A stretch of DNA of 64,000 bases from Ichthyophis bannanicus (GCA_033557465.1 CM066034.1:986831637-986895636); one strand, 5' to 3'. Numbered from the stretch's first letter, positions 46,231 to 57,047 are shown. The notes: generated by a model from the letters alone, not told the origin. Program-made: numbers and translations.

Positions 46231-47103
46231 CTCCTTGAAAATTGACAACCCAGCCGAAACCCTGCAGGAACTAGACTACTTGCGCCATCGCTCATTCACT
46301 CTCTTCTGCGGACTTTGCTCTGATAAATCAATCTAGGCAAGGGTGTACTAGAATACCCTCTTGCCGAAAAGCTGCTGCCACTACCACCATTACCTTGGTG
46401 AATGTCCGCAGCGCCATCGCCAAGCCGAAAGGCAGTGCTCAAAATTGTAAGTGTCCCATCTGTACCATGAAGCGAAAAAACTGCAGATGCTCAGCTCGAA
46501 AGGGAATATGCAAATAGGCCTCCATGAGATCCCACAAGGTCAGAACTCGCCCTCCGACAGCCACTATGACTGACCTGAGGGTCTCCATATGAAACTGGGG
46601 CACTCACAAACATCGATTTACCCACTTGAGATCTAAGATGAGCCAAAACGACCCTGTTGGGGACCACAAAATAGATGGGAGTATCGACCGTAGCTGCACT
46701 GGCCTTGGGGCATTCTGATGACTGCTTCCAGCTGCTGAAGTCAATCGAGCGTGTCCTGAATCACCTGAACTTGTCTGTCGCCTTCCATGGAGACTGGACA
46801 AAGGCATCCACAAGCAGACATGCAAACTCCAGTTCATACCCTTCTCTGATGATTTCCGTGATCTGGGCCCAGGTCTGGTAGAACTCCCGTAGCAGACTCC
46901 CTATGTGAACCACCGCTGGCCCAGCCTCCCTCGTTTCATTGTGTCATCTTAGCTGTAGCTGAGGAGGAGGAGGAATAGAAGCCTCGTTCTGCTCCTCGAC
47001 AGCCATGAAAGGCCTGCCCCTGGGACAGGAAGTGCCCCCTTTGATAAGGTGCGAAACGCACGGCCCTGAAGCGGCAGAAATCCTACAGCTGACCCCGTTA
47101 TCC
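46115..47103. repeat. Inverted repeats flanking an inverted RT segment
   Basis: About 110 bp (ggggtcagctgtaggatttc through tttcatggctgtcgagg) at 46118-46226 recurs inverted at 46998-47100 with few mismatches. Confidence 0.85.
46230..46995 (-). pseudogene. DIRS B reverse transcriptase remnant, opposite strand
   Basis: On the minus strand: FWLILDLKWVNRCL (46640-46604, compare LRPILDLRNLNKFL), then LTLWDLMEAYLHIPF-like, an ALPFGLAMAL box and an LVHP.LD equivalent of the catalytic YLDD near 46340. The recombinase and gag-like parts of the same element are on +. Confidence 0.65.
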
Positions 47104-47279
47104 TGATAGAGTAAAAGGAGTTTCCTTGGGGATCCCCCCAGAGGTCCTACGTTTTTAGAGCTGTCAAGCAGGTCTGGCTGTCCGTGCAGGTGGTGGTACC
47201 GCTCTGGGACCTAAATTTGGTGTTTATCGGCATTGGCAACTGCACCTTTTGAGCCAGCGATTCGGTATACCTTGAAGGA

Positions 47280-47880
47280 TCCGACGTTGAAAACCGTATT
47301 CCTGGTGGCTATCTATTCATTGAGGCAGATTTCAGAGTTATAGGTGCTCTCGTGTAGAGAGCCTTTCCTGTTCATCTCTAAGGAGAAGGTGGTGCTACAG
47401 CCAGTGCTGCCTTTTCTTTCCAAGGTGCTCTCAGGTTTTCACTTGAATCAGCCAGTCACTCTGCCGGTTTTCTCAGCGGCCAGTGGGGCACAGGAGGACC
47501 CTCTCCTACGCCCTCGGGATGTGCTCAAGGCGTTGAAGCGGTACTTGAAGAGGGTGGAGCCCTTCAGGAGGTCGGACCATCTGTTCTGTTTGGGGGACCT
47601 CATGAGGGGGAGGCCATGTCCAAGGTCTCCATTTCTAGATAGATTAAGGAAGCCATTTCTTCGGTTTATCTTTTATAATACAAACCGTTACTAGTGTGTT
47701 TGAGAGCTCTAGGGCACAGGCAGCTTCCTGGGCGGAGGCTGGACTAGTCCATCCGGCAGATATTTGCAGAGCAGCCACTAGGCTTCGATGCATACCTTTT
47801 TGTGAAGCATTACCGTCTGGATGTGCAGGCAGTGGGGAACATGAGATTTGGGGCAGCAGTGATTCAGGCCAGGCTCACAG
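47280..47880 (+). pseudogene. DIRS B tyrosine recombinase remnant
   Basis: CREPFLFISKEKVVLQPVLPFLSKVLSGFHLNQPVTLPVF (47353-47472, key residues only given here as motif ends CREPFL and LNQPVTL) and AGLVHPADICRAATRL (47744-47795) match recombinase blocks of DIRS C (HINQEVVLP, VPLADICRAATWS). Frameshifts separate them. Confidence 0.65.
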
Positions 47881-48910
47881 GTCCCTCTGGAGGCTAGTAC
47901 TGCTATGGTACATAACACAAGTACCGGGACTGGACTGGAGAGATAAGGAAGATGAAGTTAGGTCTTACCTGCTAATTGACTTTCCTTGAAAACCTCCAAT
48001 CCAGTCCCAGGTCCTCCCTTGTTCTATGTTGGCGATTCCAGGCCGAAAAGAAAGTCATCAGTGAGTAAGGGGGTCTGGGGTGTTTTGGAGTATCACCTGC
48101 AAAGTAGTGGTCTTATGGTTGTTAGGGGGAAGGTTAAAAGTCCCCCCCCCCCCTAAAAAAAAAAACAAAAAAACAGGGGAGTCGAGTGGACAGTCCATTT
48201 GTCACTCTGACGTATGGTTAGGCATCATCTCCTGTTTGTAGCAGTGTTCCTTCAATGGTTGGGTTAGTAACGTCTGCTATTCAGTGTTCATTGGGAGAGT
48301 CTCCTTTGGTTTTGGGGGTAATTAGAATATTTGGTTTCCCATCTTCTTAATTGTTGCTCTTGTGAATCTGCTTTGTCAATAATTACTGGGGCTGGTAGGT
48401 GATGCCAGCTGCCTGTGTGCGCTGATGTCAACAAAGATGACACGCTCAGTCTGCAAGCTGCTGGTGAGAATTGACAACCCACAAGTACCGGGACTGGACT
48501 GGAGCTTCTCAAGGAAAGTCAATTAGCAGGTAAGACCTAATGTCACCTTATTTATGATACAGTATAATCTAAGTGAGTATTTTCAGAAAATAGCCTAATA
48601 AGCAAGAAAAAAATACTTGCTATCTTGTTTTTGCAGGATTGCTGTTATCACTCTGCAGTGGGTGTCCTTGTCTGTTACCTTTTTCTAAATTTGTAGCTGC
48701 TTGGGAGGAGCTTATCGTGGTGGACTCGGAGAGCATGAATGATGGTAGCAGATAAGGGACTAATTATTTAAATACACTAAATATGCAACTCATTCCCTAA
48801 GGGCATTCACAGGAAGACCTCATTGCCCAGAATGACACATGAAGACTCGGAACTAGCGTTAGAAACTAGTACTAATACATCTTATTTTTTTTGTATCATC
48901 TTCAATACAG

Positions 48911-49064
48911 AGTCATGATTCTGGAAGCAAGCTGCCTCATGCAAGACAGAGCAAGGTGAAAAGCTTTTCTGAAAAATATTTTTCGCCAGGCTATGATTTG
49001 AGCCTATTTAACTCGTTAGCACCTGCACCTCAGACAACTACCTGCCATCACTGTGGTTTGCACG
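48911..49064 (+). CDS. TDRD1: TDRD1, third coding exon, start of MYND zinc finger
   Basis: The acceptor ttcaatacag ends at 48910 and the donor cacg|gtaaga is at 49064/49065. It reads in phase 0 from the previous exon: SHDSGSKLPHARQSKVKS, EKYFSPGYDLSLFNSLAP, then TTTCHHCGLHG. The CHHCG pair is the first zinc ligand pair of the MYND finger that TDRD1 carries ahead of its tudor domains. The exon ends in phase 1 inside the finger, so the other ligands must lie on a later exon outside the window. The intron that follows exceeds 14.9 kb and holds DIRS C and D and a hAT transposon. Confidence 0.75.
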
Positions 49065-49429
49065 GTAAGAATTCGTCACCATGTTATTCTCCGAATGTGT
49101 GACTGGAAAGAAGCAGGTAGGGTAATCACAGCTTCCATATCATCCCTCCAGTCCAGTCTCGACGAATGGGTTCTCTCCCACCTTCTGCAGCTGAGAAATT
49201 AGCATGTCCGAATTCTGATCTTCTACATATGAGCTGCTTCTTCAGCTCCAGGATCCTCAATTCTCAGCTGCTGAAGACACATCCCTAGGGTTAGAGAATT
49301 TTACTGAGACATACACTCACAAATTTGGTTAGGAGCGTTAGGACTAATTGGACGGTTAAGGCTAAGAAAGGAGATGGATGTCTTCTAGCCTTAAGCTGGG
49401 TTATTCTCACTCAGAACTGTTGTGAAAGG

Positions 49430-50025
49430 GCTGATAGAGCCGCAGGAGGCCTGTCTAACAGAAGGATCCTTTGGTAGGTCTGGGGGGCCCTAAAGGGTTA
49501 AATACCTGGTAGTCCAGGTCCCTTCCCCCCTCCCCTCCCTCGACTAGACTACCCACATCTCTCATCCACAGAAATCTGGGTTTTACTTTGATTGCTGGAT
49601 TTCATATTCTCGGTCAGAGCTGGTTGAGTGAGAGAGAGCTGACAACGCCGCAGTAGGCCCCTCTGCCACTAGGTTCCTTTGGTAGGTCGGGTGGACTCCA
49701 AGGGATTAGATATAGTGGTGGGATTTGGCCAGTTCAGGAAGCCCTTAATGCTGTCGAACCACTGACAGGTGGGGGGATTGGGCCGCTGGGCCACCAGGAG
49801 GTTGATGTCCTGTGGTGGCCGACAGTGGCCTGAGCATGTGGTGCTGGCAACGAAATGTGTGCTGTGCTGCCAGTCGCTCTGTTTTGGCAGTGGTGGGATC
49901 GATCTGAACCAGTTCCTGTTTGGATCAAATCCCGCCACTGATTAGATACCTGGAGGTCCAGGTGCCTTTCTTCCCCGGCTGGGCTACCCACACCTCTGAG
50001 TCAAAAAGATCTGGGTTTTCCCTAC
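49430..50025 (+). repeat. Tandem duplication of a ~200-bp unit
   Basis: gccgcaggaggcc...cctttggtaggtc...ctggtagtccaggt...ctacccac...atctgggtttt (49440-49585) recurs as gccgcagtaggcc...cctttggtaggtc...ctggaggtccaggt...atctgggtttt (49648-50018), the second copy being split by a MITE. Confidence 0.7.
49713..49940. mobile_element. hAT-type MITE (228 bp)
   Basis: Target duplication attagata at 49705-49712 and 49941-49948 (8 of 8). Ends tagtggtgggattt / aaatcccgccactg are inverted with two mismatches. Non-coding. Confidence 0.85.
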
Positions 50026-50589
50026 AGATTGCTAAAATAGGCCCTTTTAAGGAGGCTGCCACTTTCAATAATAAAAGCAGCTTCTGTGCCCGGTTTACTG
50101 CAGAGCTTGCTTACAACTGGTGTTTCTTGCTTCAGGCTTGTCAGATCTGCAAATTTTTTTTTTTCTGTTTTTGGTTTGGCAGGGGGTCCCCAGGGAACAG
50201 CGCATGTGGGTGACTTTCTCTTTTTGTGTCGGCAGTGGGGGAAACTGCGGTTTGTTGACTGACAGCTTCTGACACGTTTGTTTAAAACAAGGAAGAGCCC
50301 TGGAGCGTGGATTGGCCTTGGGGGGGGGGGGGGGAGGCATTGTTCGCTCAGGGGAGAAGCCAGGTTCTGATCTGGCAGAGCCAGAGGGCCTGCTGTTTTG
50401 GCAGGAGCTTGCAGCCATGTTAGATTTAGCAGCCATTTCCTCAGCTAAGGAAAGGCTGTGAAAACAAAGGCAGAGCAGCGATCAAACCACAGCTCAGCAT
50501 TGCGGACAGCGTTTTTGCCGGCTAGTGAGCAGGGGCACGCGGTTTTCTCAGTACGTTTTATTTTATTATTGCATTAAGGCCTATAGGTT

Positions 50590-51534
50590 AAACAGACGAC
50601 AGGATCAGGCCCTGCTCAGCCTACTCTGCTGATTGAAGCACTGCAAGAGTCTCCTCTGCCGAGTCAGGAGCCTCCAGGGCAGAAAGCTAAGACTGAACTG
50701 GATCTGTGGGGGGCATCTGAAGCCCCTCACATCCAGATTTCAGAGAATGCTGGTGAGTCAGACCTCTGGGGTGATTCTGCTAGTCCGGACTTGGAAAAAG
50801 GTGAGTTCCCCATAGGGGGAAGGATCCTAATGTGTTAAGGGTTATTCAAAAGGAGAAATTATCGGGTCTTATCAAGCACTCCCTGATGGCTTAAATATTG
50901 CCTAGCCTGCAGTGTTGGTGGAGGAACCATTGGAGAATCTTGTCCTGCAGTGTTTCAAAGGCGACCAGATTTGCTACCCAGTGTATAGAGTGATTGAAGT
51001 GGAATGGGAGAATGGGAGACCCTGAAGTGGGTCTCAAGGGGGGCACATCTCTTGGTTGCCTTAGAGAAGGTATTTAGCTGTTTTGTTTTATTTTGGGTTG
51101 TTTCTTTTATTTTCTGATGTTTTCAGCAGGAACCTCCTTTTTATCCTTCCTTCCAGGCCCGATGGCATACTTAGGGAGAAAGACGTCACAAGACAAAGTG
51201 AAAGCGTGAGAGGCGCTCTCTGAAGCATTTCACATAACTTACATGCCTGCAATACATGGCCTACATTATGTAATTGACATACTTGAAATACATGAAATAA
51301 CTGATCTGTATGACGAAAATGCCTTGAATGGGAAATGACTTAAATGATAGAACTCATCTGAATAATGTACATGAGTTGAATCCTATACATAATGTACATT
51401 CATATATAAGTTGTTAATGCAATATATGACTTGAATGAAAGAGGCGGATCTTGTGGAACAAGTCATGTCTAATCTAAATGACATTTCTAATGCCCTAGAC
51501 TGCATAAAAAGCCTGTACATCAATGTAATAACTT
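50590..51534 (+). pseudogene. Older DIRS remnant D, left part (gag-like)
   Basis: Text such as LLIEALQESPLPSQEPPGQK and ISENAGESDLWGDS (50625-50800) has the acidic, Pro/Ser-rich look of a DIRS gag-like region. Frame-broken. RT and recombinase remnants of the same general type continue at 57555-59890 on the far side of DIRS C, so C probably inserted into D. Its ends were not identified. Confidence 0.35.
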
Positions 51535-51935
51535 TTTCTCCAGGACCAAGCAGGAAGTCAGTCCTCACTTATGGGTGACGTCGGCGCCGACGGAGCCCTC
51601 GCGGAGCAATTTTCCCCAGCTTTCAAAGAAAGCCTTTGGGAATTGCAGCGCGCATGCGCGGTCGTCTTCCCGCCCGAGGGTGCCATCTTAGCCAGTCTTC
51701 TTTTTTCCGCGGAGCCCTACAGACGTCCCCGTCTTGTCCCCGCGAAAAAGTCGATTTTCTTCTTTAGTTTATCCTTTTTTCCTTCGGTTCGACGCCGATC
51801 TTTTTCCCGCCCGGACTCGCGACGCCGGTCGCGAGTCCTCTTACTTTTTTCGGTTTTTCTGACTTAGTCAGCTTTCGTTTTCGGTTTTCCCTGGCAGCCC
51901 GGTCCTTTGACCTCGCAGGGGCCCTTTTTCCCCCG

Positions 51936-54900
51936 ATGGCTGCCAGTGGGTTTAAGCGGTGTGGTCGGTGTGACCGAAATATGTCACTAACTGACACACA
52001 CGACTTTTGCCTCCGCTGCCTGGGCCCGGATCATGAGGAACTGATCTGTGGGCCCTGCAGCAAAATGTCCTCAAAGGCGTTGAGAAGTCGGCGGCATCAG
52101 CGTGAGAGAATCTTCGCTGACCCCAGCCGTACCCGGACCTCGTCGGAGACCTCCGCGTCGAAAGGCTCCAGCTCGGACCGTCGCCGGAGTTCCTCCGACC
52201 GGGGTTCTCCCTCCGGGGACCATCGTCGGAAGGTGAAACCCGCGAGGGCGGCGTCGGTGGACGCTCCTGGTTCCGCGAGGGCCAGGTCGCATAGCCCCGA
52301 CAGCCGCCCCGGGTCCTTGGAGAAGGAACACATCCCGAAGCGACCTCGCCTGGAGTCGGAGGTGCCTGCCCGGGTAAGTCCTGTGGTCCTTCTGGACTCG
52401 CCTCCGCGACAGCCGACGTCGGGCCCGACGCCGTCGGGGCCCGAGTCGGGGGCTGCTGGGTCACCTGAGCTCGGACTCAGGTTGACGGCCTTGGAGAGCA
52501 GACTGTCTGCCTTCATGGACCAGCAGAGGGCACTGCTCGCTGGCTTCGCTGGCGCCGCTGCCCCGACCGCCGGGACGTCGACGTCCAAGTCGACCCCGGA
52601 GACCGAGCCGATCCTCGAGTCGATGAGAACTCGAGTCGATCCTCGGTCGAGGTCACCCTCGGCCTCCCGTTCGGGACCGAGGTCGCCGACGCCGACTCCC
52701 TCGGCGTCGGGGCGGCTGGCGCCGCGCCCTGCCCGGGCCGACCCCACCGAGTCCTCGTCGGAGTCGGTCTGGGAGTCTGAGGAGGAAGAGTCGCCTGATT
52801 CTTTCCGGACTCGGTGTGTCCCATCGGACTCACCGGAGTCCGAGCCTCGGAAGCAGTCCCCCCCGGAGGATGCCCGGTTCTCGGACTTCGTTAGGGATAT
52901 GGCCAAGGCTTTGGCCTTCCCTGCGGATCCCGAGGAGGAGCCTCGAGCCGAAGAGCTCGACGCCCTCCAGTATGACTCTCCCGCGAGGGAACACTTTACT
53001 GTACCGGTTCCTCCTATGCTGGAACGACTACTCTTCCGCATGTGGGAGAGTCCGGCCTCCTCGCCGGTCCTGAGCAAGCGGGTCGATTCTATCTATCGAG
53101 TCCGCAAGAGCCCTGGCTTTCAAAAGGCACAGCTGCCACACCATTCCATGGTAGTGGAATCGGCCATGCATCGTCTTAAGAGCCAGAAGATGCACTCCTC
53201 GGTGCCTCCTGGAAGGGAGGCCCGTAACCTGGATGGCCTTGGCAAGAAGTGTTTCCAGGGCTCTATGCTCGCATGTCGTGTCCAGACTTACCAGCTATAC
53301 ATGGGCATGTATCTCCGGGATCTGGCTAAAGAGCTAGCCGGATTCTCCGCTGGTCTGTCCGAGGAACCCTTGCGGAGGTTCCTGGCCTTGTCCACTGGCA
53401 TTCGGGAATGCTCAAAGTTCATGTCCCGAGCAGCCTATGATGGCTTTGAAGCATCGGCTCGAGTGGCTGCAGCCGGCATCGGTGCCCGCCGACAGGCTTG
53501 GCTTCAGTCGTCAGACCTTGAGCCCTGGGTGCAGGACAAGTTGGTCGATGTCCCCTGCCGAGGCGAAAACCTCTTTGGCAAGCCCATGGCGGAAAAGGCT
53601 GCGCAAATTGAGACTGAGACTCTCACCAGGACCAGGCTTTCTAGGAAGACCTCCGCCCCTTCCCAGAAAAAGAAGGGCTCGGGGAAAAAGTCCTTTTACC
53701 CGAGGAAGGCGGCTGCCTACAAACAATACCCCCATTATCAGGCCCCTGCAGCTCCCCAACAGGGCCAGCAGGCCAAGGGACGGGGTAACGGGTCCCGTAG
53801 GCAGCAAGCCCCCAAGCCTGCACCACCAGCCCCTGCTCAGCAGGGTGGGGGTTTTGACTCACACAGCATAGCCTTTCCCCCCCCGCTGGTTCCTCCCAGC
53901 ACCGGAGGCCGGCTGGTTCACTTCGCCCACAGGTGGTCCAGCATCACCGCAGATGCCTGGGTGCTTCAAGTCGTGCGAGAAGGCTATCTTCTCCACTTCC
54001 ACCAGGTTCCTCCCTCCTATTTTCCGGGAGAACCTCCGCGACCCCCTCTGCACAGGGAATTACTCCTTCAGGAGTTAGCAGGTCTTCTGCAGGAACAGGC
54101 GGTGGAACCGGTGCCACACCACCTGAGAGGTCAAGGCTTTTATTCCAGGTATTTTCTGATACCAAAGAGAACAGGGGGCCTCAGACCCATCCTGGACTTG
54201 CGCAACCTCAACAAGTTCCTTGTGCGGGAGAAGTTCAAAATGCTTACCCTTGGAATCCTTCTGCCCTACCTCCAGCAGGGAGATTGGCTATGCTCCTTGG
54301 ATCTAAAGGATGCCTACACGCACATCCTCATCCACCCAAGCCACCGCCAATACCTAAGGTTTGTGGTGGCAGGAAATCATTACCAGTACAGAGTACTGCC
54401 CTTTGGCCTGTCCTCCGCACCGCGAGTCTTCACAAAATGTCTCGCGGTCGTGGCGGCCCATCTCCGGCTTCACGGCCTCTATGTCTTTCCGTACCTCGAC
54501 GACTGGCTCATCAGAGCAGCGTCCGCTCAGGAGGTCACCAACGCCACGTGCCGCACGGTGACTCTGCTGCAGCACTTGGGCTTTGTTATAAACTTCGCAA
54601 AGTCCACTTTGCTCCCCTCACAGGATCTCGAGTTCATCGGCGCGAGGCTGCACACTCCTCAGGCGCGAGCATACCTACCGCTCGACAGGGCTCAACGGCT
54701 CATGGACCTAGCCGACCGCTTTCGCAGCCAGCCCCTGGTCTCCGCCAGGCGCTTCCTGAGACTGCTCGGCCATATGGCTTCCACCGTCCATGTGACCCCC
54801 AATGCCCGCCTGAATATGCGGTCTGGTCAATGGTGTCTCCGCCAGCAGTGGCGACAAGCCACAGGCGGCCTAGCAGACCTAGTGCGCGTCTCCGAGCCGC

Positions 54901-55562
54901 TGGTCTCGTCTCTCCGGTGGTGGCTCCGGCAGCCGAACCTGATATTCGGAATGCCTTTCCAGTCACCTCAGCCGACCCGGGTGCTGACCACCGATGCATC
55001 CCTCCTGGGCTGGGGAGCACATTGCCAAGAGGCACGCACTCAGGGCCTCTGGAACACGTGGGAGTCTGCTCAGCAGATCAACTTCCTGGAGCTCAGGGCG
55101 ATCCGCCTAGCTCTCAAGGCCTTCTCCCACCTGACTTCCCAACAGTCCGTCCTTGTCCAGACGGACAATCAAGTTGCCATGTTCTACGTGAACAAACAGG
55201 GGGGCACGGGCTCCTTCCTCCTCTGCCGGGAGGCACAGAAGCTCTGCTCTTGGGCCGTCAGTCACGGCATTCTCCTCAAGGCAGTTTATCTCCCGGGCCA
55301 AGAAAATTGCCTTGCGGACAAACTCAGCAGGGTCCTCCAGCCGCACGAGTGGCGTCTGGATCCCTTGATAGTTCAGAAGCTCTTCCTCAAGTGGGGCCTC
55401 CCCACGGTGGATCTCTTTGCCAGTCCTCACAACCGGCAACTTCCTCGCTTCTGCTCTCGTCAGCCACACCCCCTTCGGGTTGCGGCGGACGCCTTTCTGA
55501 TCTCATGGTCGGGGAGCCTTCTGTACGCTTTCCCTCCCATCCCGTTAGTCCCATCCCGTTAG
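51936..55562 (+). CDS. DIRS gag-like / reverse transcriptase / RNase H polyprotein
   Basis: An uninterrupted 1208-codon ORF from ATG 51936. Residues 1-30 hold a CxxC...CxxC finger (C9, C12, C25, C28). About 40-330 is a Ser/Arg/Pro-rich disordered stretch, about 330-560 a conserved gag-like region (FSDFVRDMAKALAF, VDSIYRVRKSPGF), and 570-660 a basic linker. RT follows: RYFLIPKRTGGLRPILDLRN, D789 in SLDLKDAY, FGLSSAPRVF, YLDDW at 853-857. RNase H has TTDAS (D1020), LELRA (E1052), QTDN (D1077). It makes cDNA from the element's RNA. The native frame would continue past 55548 (FPPIPLV, then SRTLFKVLRDKAF at 55792) to a stop at 56010, but the 241-bp insertion adds PSR and a stop. Confidence 0.9.
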   Translation: MAASGFKRCGRCDRNMSLTDTHDFCLRCLGPDHEELICGPCSKMSSKALRSRRHQRERIFADPSRTRTSSETSASKGSSSDRRRSSSDRGSPSGDHRRKVKPARAASVDAPGSARARSHSPDSRPGSLEKEHIPKRPRLESEVPARVSPVVLLDSPPRQPTSGPTPSGPESGAAGSPELGLRLTALESRLSAFMDQQRALLAGFAGAAAPTAGTSTSKSTPETEPILESMRTRVDPRSRSPSASRSGPRSPTPTPSASGRLAPRPARADPTESSSESVWESEEEESPDSFRTRCVPSDSPESEPRKQSPPEDARFSDFVRDMAKALAFPADPEEEPRAEELDALQYDSPAREHFTVPVPPMLERLLFRMWESPASSPVLSKRVDSIYRVRKSPGFQKAQLPHHSMVVESAMHRLKSQKMHSSVPPGREARNLDGLGKKCFQGSMLACRVQTYQLYMGMYLRDLAKELAGFSAGLSEEPLRRFLALSTGIRECSKFMSRAAYDGFEASARVAAAGIGARRQAWLQSSDLEPWVQDKLVDVPCRGENLFGKPMAEKAAQIETETLTRTRLSRKTSAPSQKKKGSGKKSFYPRKAAAYKQYPHYQAPAAPQQGQQAKGRGNGSRRQQAPKPAPPAPAQQGGGFDSHSIAFPPPLVPPSTGGRLVHFAHRWSSITADAWVLQVVREGYLLHFHQVPPSYFPGEPPRPPLHRELLLQELAGLLQEQAVEPVPHHLRGQGFYSRYFLIPKRTGGLRPILDLRNLNKFLVREKFKMLTLGILLPYLQQGDWLCSLDLKDAYTHILIHPSHRQYLRFVVAGNHYQYRVLPFGLSSAPRVFTKCLAVVAAHLRLHGLYVFPYLDDWLIRAASAQEVTNATCRTVTLLQHLGFVINFAKSTLLPSQDLEFIGARLHTPQARAYLPLDRAQRLMDLADRFRSQPLVSARRFLRLLGHMASTVHVTPNARLNMRSGQWCLRQQWRQATGGLADLVRVSEPLVSSLRWWLRQPNLIFGMPFQSPQPTRVLTTDASLLGWGAHCQEARTQGLWNTWESAQQINFLELRAIRLALKAFSHLTSQQSVLVQTDNQVAMFYVNKQGGTGSFLLCREAQKLCSWAVSHGILLKAVYLPGQENCLADKLSRVLQPHEWRLDPLIVQKLFLKWGLPTVDLFASPHNRQLPRFCSRQPHPLRVAADAFLISWSGSLLYAFPPIPLVPSR

Positions 55563-55790
55563 CCCACCCTGTCACTGTAAATAGCCCACCCTGTCACTGT
55601 AAATAGCCCACCCTGTATATAGCTCAAACAAATCAAGCACCCAACACATCCCTCACACAACTAAGTTTTATCCTCACTGCATGTACAACACACACACTTT
55701 ACCTGATTGCTTGCTGTGATACCACCTTGATTATTAAGATAAGGCGGTTTAGAAATACTGTTAAATAAATAAATAAAATAAATAAATAGT
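55550..55790 (+). mobile_element. 241-bp L2/SINE-type insertion disrupting the DIRS polyprotein
   Basis: Begins with short tandem copies (gcccaccctgtcactgtaaata, unit about 22 bp) and ends gataaggcggtttagaaata plus (aaat)n, the L2-type 3' terminus. Only a short possible duplication (agtc) flanks it. The frame is restored on removing 241 bases. Confidence 0.8.
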
Positions 55791-55865
55791 CTCTCGGACT
55801 CTTTTCAAGGTTCTCCGAGACAAAGCCTTCATGATCCTGGTGGCCCCTCGCTGGCCCAGGCAGCC

Positions 55866-57047
55866 GTGGTTCCCGCTCCTGCTGCAACTGGCGGTGGAGG
55901 ATCCAATCCCTCTGGGGGTACAACCGGATCTCCTCACTCAAGATCTGGGGTCCCTACTGCACCCCAACCTCAGGTCTCTCAACCTCATGGCCTGGCTGCT
56001 GAGAGGGTAGTCCTTGCTCCCCTTCTCCTGCCGGCGGAGGTGGAGGAGGTCGTCTTGGCTTCGCGACGGCCTTCTACCCGCAAATGCTACGCCCTTAAAT
56101 GGCGTCGCTTTGCAGTCTGGTGTACCCAACAGTCTCAGGATCCCTTCTCCTGCCCGGTGTCGGTGATCTTGCAGTACTTGCTGCACCTCTCTAATCTGGG
56201 ACTTAAGTCCAACTCCGTCAAAGTTCACCTCAGTGCTCTTTCAGCACATCATGTGCCGGTGGACGGCAGACCTCTCTCCAACGACCCTCTCGTAGCGAGG
56301 TTTCTCCGAGGTCTCCTTCTACTTAAACCACCTCTGCGCCCGCCAGCGCCTGACTGGGACCTGAATGTGGTTTTGCAGCGGATCACCTGTCCGCCTTTTG
56401 AACCTATGGCTACCTGTTCTCTCCGTTTTCTGTCTTGGAAAACACTGTTCTTGATAGCCCTCACTTCCGCTAGACGCGTAAGTGAATTGCAGGCCCTCGT
56501 GTCTGATCCCCCTTACACTAGGTTCTACAAGAATAGGGTAGTCCTACGGACTCACCCGAAATTTCTGCCTAAAGTGGTCTCCCCTTTTCACATCAATCAG
56601 GAGGTGGTACTTCCAACCTTCTTTCCCAGACCACACTCCAGCCGAGCTGAAACGGTCCTCCATACCCTGGACTGTAGAAGGGCTTTGAACTTCTACCTTG
56701 ACCGTACGCGGGAGCACCGTAAAGCTGCTCAGCTTTTTGTGTCTTTTGACCCCAATAAATTGGGGCTCCCGGTCTCCAAGCGTACTCTGTCCATCTGGGT
56801 TGCGGACTGTATCTCTTGGGCTTATGGGGCAGCCGGACTCTCCTTAGAAAGTCGAGTCACGGCTCATTGCGTTCGGGCAAAGGCCACGTCAGTGGCTTAC
56901 CTCCGCTCTGTTCCGCTGGCAGACATCTGCCGGGCCGCTACTTGGTCTTCGAGCCAGACTTTTGCGGTCCATTACTGTCTCGAGAGGGAGTCCCGTAGGG
57001 ACAGTGCTTTCGGACAGGCAGTCCTCCGTAATCTCTTTGAGGTCTGA
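55866..57047 (+). CDS. DIRS tyrosine recombinase
   Basis: A 393-codon ORF overlapping the native 3' end of the polyprotein frame (which stops at 56010) in another frame, as is common in DIRS elements. Blocks: RRPSTRKCYALKWRRFAVWC (N-terminal SAM-like, about 67-86), TSARRVSELQ with catalytic R204, AHCVRAKATS with H334 and R337, and FAVHYCLER with nucleophile Y370. This enzyme integrates the circular cDNA without target duplication. All catalytic positions seem present. The N-terminal ~40 residues may be read from the overlap rather than be native, so the true start could be a later Met. Confidence 0.85.
   Translation: MVPAPAATGGGGSNPSGGTTGSPHSRSGVPTAPQPQVSQPHGLAAERVVLAPLLLPAEVEEVVLASRRPSTRKCYALKWRRFAVWCTQQSQDPFSCPVSVILQYLLHLSNLGLKSNSVKVHLSALSAHHVPVDGRPLSNDPLVARFLRGLLLLKPPLRPPAPDWDLNVVLQRITCPPFEPMATCSLRFLSWKTLFLIALTSARRVSELQALVSDPPYTRFYKNRVVLRTHPKFLPKVVSPFHINQEVVLPTFFPRPHSSRAETVLHTLDCRRALNFYLDRTREHRKAAQLFVSFDPNKLGLPVSKRTLSIWVADCISWAYGAAGLSLESRVTAHCVRAKATSVAYLRSVPLADICRAATWSSSQTFAVHYCLERESRRDSAFGQAVLRNLFEV

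Larger units (their letters stand above)
43757..48541 (+). mobile_element. DIRS element B, decayed, RT segment inverted
   Basis: Inverted terminal repeats at about 43772-43893 and 48373-48512 (landmarks ccagtccaatccctgtactt at the left, aagtaccgggactggactgg at the right). An internal complementary region at about 47925-48020 has one half complementary to each end. Gag-like text on + (zinc-binding CLACG...CCGC, 44750-44815), recombinase on + (47340-47880), RT on minus (46990-46230). It lies in the TDRD1 intron 42902-48910. Confidence 0.85.

Noticed and set aside
52097..53077. 326-codon antisense ORF in DIRS C
   Set aside because: Composition-driven mirror of the GC-rich, Ser/Arg-rich gag-like region.
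53933..55606. 557-codon ORF overlapping DIRS C
   Set aside because: Shadow frame of the RT/RNase H polyprotein; the other frame carries all catalytic motifs.
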